Shown here in pieces: positions 1 to 10,559 of a stretch of DNA of 64,000 bases. Each line of letters starts with the position of its first letter. Positions within the stretch are counted from its first letter, which is position 1. The stretch is from positions 9,027,001-9,091,000 of the forward strand of contig JAPTOF010000016.1 in the NCBI GenBank assembly GCA_028554755.1, given 5' to 3'. This DNA is from Cordia subcordata. Its lineage: Eukaryota > Streptophyta > Magnoliopsida > Boraginales > Cordiaceae. The notes beneath the pieces are model-generated. The model searched no databases. It saw only the letters and a program-made list of their open reading frames with translations, and was not told the origin of the DNA. The translations under genes and the position numbers were made by a program.

Positions 1-139
1 TCTTTGCGAATCGGACGCTAGAGACTTTCCTTTAAGGTAAGAACACGATGAAGTTCGCATAACCTATCCTCTTTGCATGTTAGCAAACGCGTAAGTGTTG
101 AATCTGCCCTTCTCCTCTCTCCGCGGGTTGTTGGCGAAT

Positions 140-490
140 GCTCCAGGTTAAGGTCCACCCCCTTTCGTCGTGACTCCTCTCGTAATCACTCTCCCAACTA
201 GCTCCGACGAACGCGCATAGGAAGGGTCCGCCCTCTCTTGCGCAGCAAGCACAGCCGACGTGTAAAGAAAAGGTCCACTCTCCTCTATGAAGCAAACACA
301 GCGACGCACAAGGAAAGGGTCCACGCTCTCCCACGCAGCAAGCACGGCGTATGGGCAAGGGAAAGGTCCGCTCCCCCTTTTCAAAGTAGACAAGGTAGAC
401 GCATATATGGAGGGTCCACTCTCCTCCCGTATAGCAAAGATAGCGGACGCCCATGGGCAAGGTCCGCCAATTCCTTCTTTCTCTATCGTG
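140..490. repeat. Degenerate tandem repeat, units of about 50 bp
   Basis: Around five to six diverged units share the pattern gcaagcac, then a short gcg/acgca stretch, then aaggtcc and ctctcc. They recur near 225, 270, 315, 360, 410 and 450. Two overlapping plus-strand ORFs here are repeat translation, not genes. It is either part of the variable 3' region of the Tat-like element or a diverged LTR piece; the 5' LTR has a similar word (acgcatgggcaagg-like). Confidence 0.5.
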
Positions 491-1129
491 GTACTGAGCT
501 AACAACCGTCAGCAACTAGCTTGGGCTGACGCAAGGTTGATGGGTCCGCTTTTCGTTTCCTTTTGAGCTTGCTTAATTTCTTTCGACTCAAACCAGAAGA
601 GAAGAGTCGCAGGGGTCCACCTCCTCCACAACTCTCTTCGAATCCATGCTCTTCTCGAGTGGCCAAAATCTTGGTGTACGATCTGGGTAGGCCCTCACTC
701 AACGGGTCCTTGGGAGTTTGCCTGATCGGGGGTGGACTGTCCCGGGAACATGCTTGCTTTATGAACCTCCATGCAACTTTTTTTTTCCAAAAGACGCATC
801 TCGAGAGGTGTAGGTTGGTGTCTTTTCTTACTCTTTTTGTTCGGTGTACTAACACGTGTGCCTTTGTTCACTTGACAAGTTTTACCGAGCTGTCCTATTT
901 TTAGCTTGACTTTGTGAAGGTATCGTGATTCTTTCTCTTTCCCTAGTCTTTGCAGTACCTGCTTGGTTATTCGTTTGACTTCCTATCTCCACCTATGGTC
1001 TGCTCATGTGGTGGCACGGTTCATCGCCTGGGCAGGCCTCCTATGGCCCCCCCTCCTCCGAATTGGACAGCTAAGTATATTCCAAGAATTGCTACGCAGG
1101 AGAGGACGAACAGGTTCAAAGAATGCAGC
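491..1129. other. Non-coding retrotransposon 3' region
   Basis: No convincing gene or repeat here. It lies between the left tandem block and the antisense ORF of the Tat-like element. ORFs of about 113-118 residues on both strands show no recognisable motif and look accidental. Confidence 0.4.
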
Positions 1130-1620
1130 TAGATTGATGATTCAGTTGCCATTCACACGCCTGGGCCTAACGAGCGTGCTTGCAGTCCCCTTGCAGGCAA
1201 GATTGCCATTTATGAGTCCACCTTAAAAATGAGGATCTGCATCCCATTCCCTCAAATCTTTTGCGACATCTTCTACCGCTACAGGATAGCGCCAGGGTAG
1301 TTGGCCCGAATGGTTGGAAGATAATGATAACGCTGATGGTCCTCTTGTCTGACCGGGGATATATATCCTCAGCGGATGCCTTCATCGAGCTTATGGCCCT
1401 GAGCAAATCGCCTTGCACACTCGGGTGATACTACTTTCAGGCCCGGAAACACAAAAGGTTTATGACCAAGGTGCCTTGCCTAAACACATCATGAAGAAGC
1501 AAATTCTACTTTCTTTCCGTGAAAGGGGGCTCGTGTGGAAATTTTCGATCCACCATGGGTTCCGAAAGTCTCACCCAGTTCCAGAGGAGACCACTTTAGC
1601 ATAGATGGCAGTTGTTACTC
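1130..1620 (+). pseudogene. Antisense ORF of Tat element, PF04195-like domain, frameshifted
   Basis: Read in plus frames with shifts, 1197-1300 gives a stretch with IAIYESTLKMRICIPFPQ and FYRYRIAPG. After a frameshift come VGPNGWKIM and, further on, FIELMALSKSP. A further stop precedes YYFQARKHKRFM. This order matches the Pfam family called putative gypsy-type transposon (PF04195), seen in the extra ORF of RIRE2-type elements; family membership is recalled, not searched. The orientation is opposite to gag-pol of the same element, as expected of antisense extra ORFs. At least two frameshifts or stops break it. The function of these proteins is unknown. Confidence 0.55.
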
Positions 1621-1921
1621 CTCAGGGACCAGATCTTCATTTGTTATAAATCATTTTTTGATGCTACAAATATGAGAGATGTCGGCTTATACAGGAGGAC
1701 GTCCTGATTGGTTGAGTTTCAAGAAGCTTCAGACGATAGTAATGTTGCCGAAGTTGATAGTGACCCTAGGTCGAACGAGGGGAGTCACAAGTACCGGAAG
1801 GCGACGGCGGAGATGGTTTGTTCGTCGAATCCACGGTCGCCTCAAAGAGTGGCGAATTCCTAACCTTTGCGGAACCTGAGCCTTTCGACCCGAGAAGTGC
1901 GTTTGGTTTTCAATTCGCTTT

Positions 1922-3090
1922 ATGTTTCCCTACATTCACCTAGGCGGGGTTATCTTACAATTCTTCACTTGTGTTTCTACAGATATGGTTGACAAGAAAA
2001 GAAATTGTGGGGACCTTTTCAACAAGCACTCAAAGAAGGCTTCCTCCTCTCGCACTAGCTCGACGACTACCAGTGCCCCTGCTCCAATTTGGCCACGAGA
2101 TCCCGTTCCTTTATTTACAGAGCATGCCGGCGTAGGCTCTTTCCCCGAGAAACACGGGAGATGTACGCTTACCAAACTTGCAGACAAGGAGAAGACGACC
2201 TGTGCAGCACCTCATTCTGAGTCAGCTCATACAGCCTTTCCACTAAATCCTCAAAAGAAATATCGGGGAGCCTATGAGGATTCCATAGATCACGTCCCTC
2301 TCTCCTCTGCCATTCAGTCACTAAAATCTTCTAAGGGTTCACAAAGAGATCACTCCTATTTCCCTTGAAAACACATCAGGCTGAATACCTTTTTGGCCGA
2401 AGTTAGTTCGGTGAACCTCAACAAGGAGTTGGACCAACTGCGCTAGGTTCATTGCCCCTTTCGCATTTTCTTTTTCCTTGCTTTGTTACTTTCTGATACG
2501 CCTTGTTTTGGACAGGCTTCTACCAACAACCTACGTGCATCCAAGCTCGTAAAACACTTGGCTCAGCAGCTCGAAGAAGAGCAAAAAGGCCACGCGACCT
2601 CCAAAGAGAAGTGGAAGAAAGCGTAGGCCTTAGCCAAGATGTTTGCTGATGATAGGAACAAGGAAAAAGCGAGCCGTGAAGAGCAACATGTGAAGGCATA
2701 TGAGCTGAAGGAAAAGAAGGAAAAGGAGTTGGTCAAGGTCCAAGCTGAGCGGGACAAGGCTCACAGGCTATGCAAGATGAAGGACAAGGAGCTGATTGCC
2801 TTAAGGAAGTATAAAGCCTTGGCCGATGAGATTGGCCATGACAAGGCCGAGGCGTTTAGGTTTTTCATAGCCATAGACGAAGGCTACAAAAATTCCAACG
2901 CGAGGCTTAAACTCATGTTTGGTAGATTCGCTTGGACCTCCTCCAGGAGATTATAGACCATTATCCCACTTTGGACACTTCCTTTTTTCACCTGACTCCT
3001 CCCCCTACGCCCATCCCTAATGACGAGGGCGCCACCTCGTCCTTCCCGGGAGGCCTAGGTACCCCAACTCCCTGCCAGGAGAGCTAACTC
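1922..3090 (+). pseudogene. Antisense ORF, C-terminal Ser-rich and coiled-coil part, broken
   Basis: 1984-2368 encodes a Lys/Ser/Thr-rich stretch (MVDKKRNCGDLF, then SSSRTSSTTTSAPAP). 2515-2953 encodes a strongly charged Lys/Glu-rich helix, including KEKKEKELVKVQAERDKAH and KDKELIALRKYKALADE, with heptad-like spacing typical of a coiled coil. An in-frame TAG at about 2624 and further stops after 2953 break it. A PF04195-like head followed by a low-complexity linker and a coiled coil is the usual build of Tat antisense ORFs, so I read this as the continuation of the piece at 1130-1620, possibly with introns or deletions between. It is not an independent gene. Confidence 0.5.
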
Positions 3091-3479
3091 GATTTGCCAA
3101 TTCTATGTTCCTGCAATTGTCTAGTTTTCTAGGGATTTTCATTTTGCCCCAAGCAGTCTTATGTGGTTACTACTAGGCTATGGCTTGTTAGAGATTTCCT
3201 TTTTATTCATTTCATACTTTTGTCTTTGTTGGTTTTAATGGTTTCCTAACTTTTGTAGGAAAAGAAAAAGGATTAAACTTTATCCTTGGATTGTGTGTGT
3301 GTGTCTATATATATATATTTTTTTTCAGAAAATCTATATGCCTCTATGCTTTTGCTCATGCAAGTTTTCACTACTTTGTGTTTGGTTCTTATCTTTCGCC
3401 AGTTCCCCTATATAGGGCACTCTTCGGCTTGCTGGGCATTGTCAGAATGAGATAGAAGCGCGAAAAGGCGAGTGAGACT
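3091..3479. other. Non-coding retrotransposon 3' region with (GT)n and (TA)n
   Basis: No gene seen. Contains a short run of GT repeats near 3291-3304 followed by (TA)n and a T run (3305-3326). Confidence 0.4.
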
Positions 3480-3990
3480 AGGACGCTTAAACCACCAACA
3501 TCCTAATGCGCTTGACAATATGCCAAACATTGCGGCCATAATCAACAATTGCCAGGTCAAGATTGCCATGTCTGTTAAGGCACATGACATGCTGACAATA
3601 TGGTCAAGCCATTATGTTAGAACAACAATGGCCTTTAAAACATATCCCGAATCAATAGCCTTGATGGCAATAGTTATGGGTGGGTCAATAGAAAGATTTA
3701 AATTTGTAATGATAGTTAAATCAATCTCCCAGAAGCGATGGATCAATGTTCTAAGGCAACAAAGATATTTGTGCTAGTCATAGATCAATATGTTAAGACA
3801 ATAGAGATCTTTTGCAACAGTAATGGATCTATATGTTAAGACAACAAAGATCCTTCGTAATAGCAATGGATCAATATGTTAAGACAACAAAGATCTTTTG
3901 CAGTAATAACAGATCAATGTATTAAGACAACAGAGATCTTTTGCAGTAATAGCAGATCAATATGTTAAGATAACAAAGATCTTTCAAACA
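3480..3990. repeat. Minisatellite, about 43-bp units, in the retrotransposon 3' region
   Basis: From about 3737 to 3990 there are six units of 42-46 bp. Each begins gatcaatatgttaagacaac or a close variant, continues aaagatctttt and ends gcagtaata. Unit starts are near 3740, 3783, 3827, 3870, 3913 and 3956. Between 3480 and 3737 more diverged copies of the same words (gacaatatg, caatatggtcaag, gttaga-caac) suggest an older array. Tandem arrays between pol and the 3' LTR are a known trait of Tat-lineage elements. Confidence 0.75.
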
Positions 3991-4166
3991 TTATGGAAGG
4001 CATCCATTTTTCTGTAACGTGAACTAAGTTAATACATACGATACTCGTGCAAATGGCTTAAGCTGTTGTAAATAGAGCCTAAGCCTTGTGGTTCAAACCC
4101 TAAACTACTAGGAATGGCACTTATGCCTTGATTGAATTACAACATAAAACATGGTATGTTCGACTG

Positions 4167-4899
4167 TTACGTGTAGTAGGGCCACAGGTGCTCGACATTC
4201 CACACATTAGCCAAATTCTTCCAATCAAGCTCTGCTAGATGGTATGTTCTTGGCCGTATTTCCTCTGTGACCAAGTATGGCCCTTCCCAGTTAGGGCCCA
4301 ACTTCTCATCTCTCTCATCCCTCTGGAATTGGGCTTTCTACAGCATCAGGCTTCCCTTCCTAATTGTCTTGATCCTCTCTCCTTTAGCGAAGCTTCGTGC
4401 CATGGCTTCTTTATGTGCCATGGTCCTAAGGTAAGTTATCTCTCCGACTTCATCAAATTGGTCTAGTAATTTTGATGCTTCGATAATTGGTATCTGGGAA
4501 AAAGTTGGCAACCCTCCAACTTGGGGAGCCAATCTCTGTCAGAATAACGACCTCTGCCCTGCACACCAGCCTAAAGGGTGTCTCTCTCGTGACTGTGTTA
4601 GGGGTCGTTCTCATACACCATAACATTTCTGGCAGAACATCAACCCATAGCCCTTTTGCGTCTCCTAGCTTAAACTTTAACCCTTGTAGCAATGTTCTAT
4701 TGGTAACTTCGACTTGCCCGTTGTATCGTGGATGCACTACCGAAGCAAACTTCGGCTTAATGTCTTGTTCCCCGCATCTTCCTTGGAAAAACAAGCAGTC
4801 AAATTGTTGGCCGTGGTCTGTTGTGATTATATGTGGGATCCTAAACCTACATATGACATTCTTCCAAACGAAACCCCAAGTAGCCTTTTCGGTTATTCT
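4167..4899 (-). pseudogene. Integrase C-terminal half of the Tat-like element
   Basis: Minus-strand translation starts RITEKATWGFVWKNVICRF and carries the second catalytic Asp (TTDHGQQFD) and the catalytic Glu (YNGQVEVTN) of the DDE integrase core. It then shows the C-terminal module EKLGPNWEGPYLV and WNVEHLWPYY, ending with TAA at 4167-4169. An in-frame TAG near 4338 interrupts it. The zinc-binding N-terminus and the first catalytic Asp are missing because the sequence is cut at 4900, where the truncated LTR of the inserted element begins. Confidence 0.8.
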
Positions 4900-6402
4900 G
4901 GGCCTTAAGAGAAACCAACTAGCTTCCTAGGTGACCTAAAACAAACCTACCCTAGTACCTAAATCATTGGCTGGATTTAAAGCCAAGACCTAGTGTTGCT
5001 AGAGTCGACTAAATCTACCCGAAAATCTATTGCCTGGATTTAAAGCCAAAGGAGACTCGATTTAGACTACCCTTTAATTATGCTTCGTCATCTAGGGTCA
5101 CAATAGCGGGATTTGACCAATTAACACATTCATACATGTTCTAAGCCAAGGTGTTTGCGAATAAAAGGACCTATTCGACTACCAAACATTGTCATGCTCG
5201 GATTACACCATTAAAAGCCTTTTGAACCAACATGTATGCAATATTGAGGTCATATTTACTACTAGGCGTGCAAACATATACATAGACATGAATATAAGCA
5301 TTACCCACTTCATAAGATCCACACATAAACACATAGACATGATTATAGAATGTACTAGAGGTGTTTAGTAGCAAAAAGACTTCAATTTATACATATGCAA
5401 CTCTCATAGGCATATTATCAAACACCTAGACATGTACTGAACAATAGCCATTGAAACAAGAAAAACATAGCATATCTATATACATTAAGCCATTGAATCC
5501 CATAATATAGAAGCAAAGAATCAACTCATTACACAAGTGTCATCACCCTAAACAAATCTACTCAAACTTAATAAAATAGAGAATGAAAGAGAAAAGAGAA
5601 AACTCCCCTTCCATCCTAGCGATTCTTGTACAAAATCCTAGAGTAACCTTTGTTCCAAGTGTTTGAATCCTCCAAATAAGCTTAAAACTAGGTGAAAAGT
5701 GTGTGAGTATGTGTGTGTGTGTGTTGGAGGTTGGTGAAAGAGGAATTAGGGTTTGAGAGATGGGTGTGAAAGAATATGACTTTATTAATTATAAGATAAC
5801 CAAAAAAGGGCTTATATATCTAATTTCTACGACTACCGAAACACTCTACCGGAGCACCAGTACCAAGGGGTCTTTATTCTGGTAGTAGAAGCTTGCTCTC
5901 TATTTTTGGCGGAATAGTGAACCAGTGCACTGGTACCAAAGGCCCTCTATTCTGGTAGTAGAAATATGCCTTCTTTTTTTGGCGGAATAGTGAGCTGGTA
6001 CATCAGTACTTTGAAGCCAGTGTTCCGATAATATCTCTTTGTTTTTTTTTTGGCTTCGTTTGAGCTCCGTTTTGCTACCAATTGTCTTGAACTTTGTCCG
6101 AAGCCTCCAAACTTGATTCTCCAAACTTGATTTTCTTCCATTTTTCATCTTCAATTATGCTTCCAATCCTTGCTTAAACCATCTCTATCTTCGTTGATCT
6201 TCAAACAATCCTCAGTCTCACCTATAACATCCAAAACAAGCCATTAATGTAGCATTTACCCTTTAAACTCAACTATGTACAGTTGTACACACTTAAGCCA
6301 ATACCTAGCACAAGTACTATATTAATGCAACTATTACGCTCAATACACCTCCAAAATATAGATAAATAACAATTCAAACACATATAAAAACACAACACAT
6401 CA
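4900..6402 (-). repeat. 3' LTR of the Athila-like element, truncated
   Basis: Aligns with 14262-15821. It ends on the plus strand with acacatca at 6402, directly next to the polypurine tract. The segment matching 13793-14261 of the other LTR is absent: at 4900 the sequence changes abruptly into integrase of the host element. A minus-strand TATA box (tatataag) lies near 5810. It holds two units of a CCGGTACC-type repeat where the other LTR has three. Confidence 0.85.
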
Positions 6403-6418
6403 ACACCCCCAAACCTTC
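6403..6418 (-). other. Polypurine tract of the Athila-like element
   Basis: On the minus strand the sequence AGGTTTGGGGGTGT lies immediately upstream of the LTR tip TGATGTG. It is purine-rich and G-rich, and its position is right for plus-strand priming. Confidence 0.75.
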
Positions 6419-7801
6419 TCCTTGCTTGTGCCCAAGTAAGCCCAATCTTAAGTTTATTTCTAAAGCCGATACAATGGATTGCCTAAAGGATTGACTCACT
6501 ATCAAGGTTAGTCTAAGAAGCATGAAGAAGGCATTCCTATTGTGGAAAGATCCCCAAATCTTATTGGATCCTCCCTCTACTCATAGGGGGTCTCGTTCCT
6601 CGTGAAAATTTCCTAAGTAGCCAATCCACCACAAGTCTAGGATTCTAACTCACGCACTCAGAATGTTGATATTTCATGCTCCCTCAACTAACATGGCCTC
6701 CCCAACATACACTAAGCCTCAAAGACAATAAGAGAGAATATACAAACATAATGGCTTGTAAAAACCTTATTCACGTATCTATAAATATGATAACTTGTGC
6801 TAAGTTGACATTGTGTCACTTATGCACTTAATCACAAAACTTTTTGGTTCCTTTGGCTTTTTCTCTTTTTCACTTTTTTTTTTTTATATTTTTGCACCTT
6901 TTGGCCTTTTTCAATTTTTTTGGATTTTTCATGCTTTGTATTGTATTCACAAAAGAAAAGAAAAAGAAAGACTTTAGCACATCAAAAAGAACCAATCAAG
7001 GAAGGGGCACTCACATCAACAACCCTTTTCCAACACTCTTTCCTACCAAGCTATCGGTGGCCACATGAGTTATTCTTAAAGGTCCTCACTTCCCACAACT
7101 TTGAAGGGCATCCCCTCCAAGACTTAGTTTTCAAACCACTCTATTCATTTCCCCACAATGTATCTCATCTTCATAAATCAATAGAGTCAATCACAATAGC
7201 CAACACAACGATCAATAAAGAAATAAATGACTCTTCATACATCAAAATTGAAAAATTTTCACCATTTTTAAGCACATAATGCAATCTACCATAAGCAAGA
7301 TATATTACAAGAAAACCAAACTCCCACACCCCTGAACCTAAACTTTGTTTGTCCTCAAGAAAATAGAGCAAAACACTTAAACAAGCAAATTGGCATTTAC
7401 AAAGCAAGTAAGGGTGGTGGGGATGGGGTAAAAACATAGGGAACAAGTGGAGAAAGGATAGATACAACCTTGCATTTTCTTCAAAGATTTCCATGCCAAT
7501 GATAAATCACCATACTACTAACCCTATGACTCGCAATTCATAAACACTCACAAAGAAAACACGATTAGTAGCATTGCCTATGCATGCTTGCATTGGCATG
7601 TGCAATAATGAGCAATGATGTATCTTATGGGACAAAGGATCGGGATTCAACACTTTGGTTTGGGTGCAAGAAAGATAAAAGAAAGAAAGAAAATAAAAAG
7701 AAAAGAAAGTGAAACAAACCCAAAACTGCAAAATTGAACCTAGGTTGCCTCCTAGTAGCGCTAACCACTATGCCGTCAATCGGGCAAACACCAACTCAGC
7801 T
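6419..7801 (-). other. 3' non-coding region of the Athila-like element
   Basis: About 1.4 kb between the integrase stop and the polypurine tract. Several ORFs of 74-119 residues occur on both strands but are low-complexity (Phe/Lys-rich from T and A runs) and show no motif. Athila elements can carry an envelope-like ORF here; none is recognisable. Confidence 0.5.
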
Positions 7802-9199
7802 TCAACTTCTATAGATGGCATCCTGAAGCATTAAAACCTCTATGCGAGCCATGTTTGGATCATATGCGTGCTTCAGACGTTGCCTATTCACCATCAACTC
7901 TCGGCCATCGTTCAAGTCTTTAATCTTGATCGCTCCGGAAGGATAAGTAACCATCACCTCATATGGACCATCCCATCTTGTCTTAAGCTTGCCTAGAAAG
8001 AGTTTCAATCGTGAGTTAAACAACCAAACTTTATCGGAGAGAAAGAATGATTTCTTAATAATGTGTTTATCATGAATTCTCTTCATCCTATCCTTATAAA
8101 GTTTAGCGTTCTCATGCGCCTCGAATCTGAGCTCTTCCAATTCCGCTAGGTCTAGCTTCCTTTTCTTACCCGCTCTTGCCAAATCAAAATTTAAGGCTTT
8201 GATGGCCCAATAAGCTCTATGCTTAAGTTCTTTCGGCAAGTGACAAGTTTTCCCATAAACCAGTATATACGGAGACATACTAATAGAAGTCTTAAAGGCG
8301 GTATGGTAGGCCCACAAAGCATCATTTAGCCTAATAGACCAATCTCTCCTATTGGGCCTAACTGTTTTCTCTAAAATGTGCTTGATCTCCCTATTAGACA
8401 CATCTACTTGTCCACTTGTTTACGGGTGATACGGAGTGGCTACCTTATGGGTGACCGAATATCTCCTCAACAAGGCCTTTAAAGTCCTATGGCAAAAATG
8501 CAAACCTCCATCACTAATCAAGACCCTAGGGATTCCAAATCTAAAGAAAATGTTCTTCTTAATGAATTAACCACTACCCTATGGTCATTAGTATGTGTGG
8601 GAATTGCCTCAACCCATTTGGACACATATTCAATGGCCACTAAATGAATTGGTACCCAAAGGAAGGTGGAAATGGACCCATAAAATCTATACCCCAAACA
8701 TCAAATAACTCGCATAGAAGAATAGGGGATAAAGGCATCATGCTTCTCCTAGAGATGGATCCGGATTGTTGACATCTAAAACACTTTTTACAATACTCTT
8801 GGGCATCCCTAAAGAGAGTAGGCCAAAACAGTCCACATTGTAAGACCTTTGCAGTGGTTTTCTTCCCACTAAAATGACCCCCACACCCTTCATCATGACA
8901 CATGCTCAAAACGCTCTCAAACTCGTTCTCGGGCACACATCGGCGAATTATTTGATCCACATACACTTTAAAAAGATAGGAATCCTCCCAAAAGAAATGC
9001 CTAACTTGTGCTAGGAACTTATCTCTTTCTCTCTTCTCCCAATGGGAAGGAAAATGCCTTGTGGCAAGATAATTGACAATATGAGCAAACCAAGATGTGT
9101 GATGAGAGACAACAAACAATTGCTCATCACGAAATGAATCATGAAAAGGGGATGGATCACCAGAAGGCTAACTAACAAGACGGGAAAGATGATCCGCAA
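7802..9199 (-). pseudogene. Integrase of the Athila-like element
   Basis: N-terminal zinc-binding motif: CHDEGCGGHF then CKKCFRCQQ near 8895-8745. The first catalytic Asp is in WGIDFMGPFP near 8680. Frames break between 8640 and 8402, where the second Asp (SDGGLHFCH) can still be read. The third catalytic position reads [11 protein letters not shown], with Asp where Glu is expected. The C-terminal part (8401-7802) includes [20 protein letters not shown] and [10 protein letters not shown]. It would insert cDNA copies, but frameshifts and the Glu-to-Asp change make it inactive. Confidence 0.85.
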
Positions 9200-9239
9200 C
9201 TAAATTTTCTCTATCGTTCTTATCTAAGATTTCTATGTC

Positions 9240-10540
9240 AAACTATTGAAGGAGGAGCAACCACCTAATCAAATGGGGCTTAAACTCTTTCTTAGACACA
9301 AATACTTCAATGCTGCATGATCAGTGTAGACAATCACTTTGGATCCTAAGATGTACGACCTAAACTTGTCAAGGGAGAAGACTATTGCTAGAAGCTCTTT
9401 TTCCGTGGTGGTATAGTTCTTTTGGGCTTCATCAAGAGTCTTGCTGGCATAATACACAACATGTGGCAACTTATCCTTCCTTTGTCCTAAAATAGCTCTT
9501 ATCGCATAATCGGATGCATCACACATGACCTCAAGTAGGAGACTGTAGTTAGGTGGTTGGATGATCGAGGATGTAGACAATAAGGATTTAAGCCTAGTGA
9601 AAGCCCTAACACACTCATCGTTAAAGTCAAAAGAGACATCTTGTGCTAGGAGCCTAGACAAGGGACGTGCAATATAACTAAAATCCTTAATGAATCTACA
9701 GTAAAATCTTGTATGCCCTAGAAAAGATCTAACATCCTTGACACACTTAGGGATTGGCAATTTTTCAATTAATTCTACCTTAGCCGGGTCAATTTGAATT
9801 CCACTAGATGAGACAATATGACCCAACACTATCCCTCGTTGCACCATGAAGTGGGATTTCTCCCAATTCAACACTAGATTTTTCTCCACACATCGATCTA
9901 AGACTAAAGAGAGATTACTCAAACACTCATCAAATCTATCTCCAAAGACTGAGAAATCATCCATGAAAATCTTTAACTGCTTCTCTATCATGTCACTAAA
10001 AATGGCTATTATACATCTCTGAAATGTCGTTGGGGCATTACATAGATCGAAGGGCATCCTCCTATAGGCAAAAATGCCATAGGGACAAGTAAAGATGGTC
10101 TTCTCCTGGTCCTCAGGAAACACGAGAATCTGACTATAATCTGAATAGCCATCTAGAAAACAATAGTAGCGATGCCCAACTACTCTATCTAAGATCTGGT
10201 CTTGACAAGGCAAAGGGAAATGACCCTTCTTAGTTTTGGAGTTGAGCTTCTTATAATCAATACAAACTCTCCAACCCGTGGGAGTACGTGTAAGGATAAG
10301 CTCTCCTTTCTTATTCTCCACAACCGTGATCCCAGACTTATTAGGGTCGACTTGAACCGGGCTAACCGAATCACTATCGGAGATCGGATAAATGATGCCT
10401 GCATCTAAAAGCTTAATGATCTCTTTCTTAACTACTTTACTCATGTGTGGGTTTAGCCTCCTTTTCATCTCCCTAGGAGGAATGGCTCCATTTTCAAGAT
10501 GAATACGATGCATACAAACTGAAGGGTCAATAGCTCTCAA
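9240..10540 (-). pseudogene. Reverse transcriptase and RNase H of the Athila-like element
   Basis: One open stretch of 423 codons. RT motifs: GWRVCIDYKKLN, then FLDGYSDYSQI, then MPFDLCNAPTTFQRC, then the active site IFMDDFSVFG, with the connection HTRFYCRFIKDFS. RNase H starts at LEVMCDASDYAIRAILGQ and includes YTTTEKELLAIVF and VYTDHAALKYL. Downstream frames break before integrase. RNase H has Arg in DYAIRAILGQ where family members usually have a small residue or Val. It is part of a dead polyprotein, not a host gene. Confidence 0.9.
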
Positions 10541-10559
10541 ATTATCAATTTTTCACCCT

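Larger units (their letters stand above)
1..4899 (-). mobile_element. 3' part of an old Tat-lineage (Retand-like) Ty3/gypsy retrotransposon
   Basis: This is the downstream part of a minus-strand element whose upstream part lies at 15822-21633, on the other side of an inserted Athila-like element. Going downstream it holds the integrase C-terminal half (4899-4167), a tandem-repeat 3' region (3990-3480), an extra ORF in antisense orientation (plus strand, about 3090-1130) and a second tandem-repeat block (490-140). This order (pol, repeats, antisense ORF, LTR) is known for Tat-lineage elements such as Retand, RIRE2 and Grande. I could not find a 3' LTR matching the 5' LTR at 19498-21633; it probably lies to the left of the window. 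All frames carry stops, so the copy is dead. Confidence 0.75.

Noticed and set aside
3480..4000. CRISPR-like array
   Set aside because: Units are tandem without unique spacers and lie in a plant retrotransposon; no cas genes.
6844..7068. Phe-rich ORF as an envelope-like membrane protein of the Athila element
   Set aside because: It is on the opposite strand to the element and arises from T runs.
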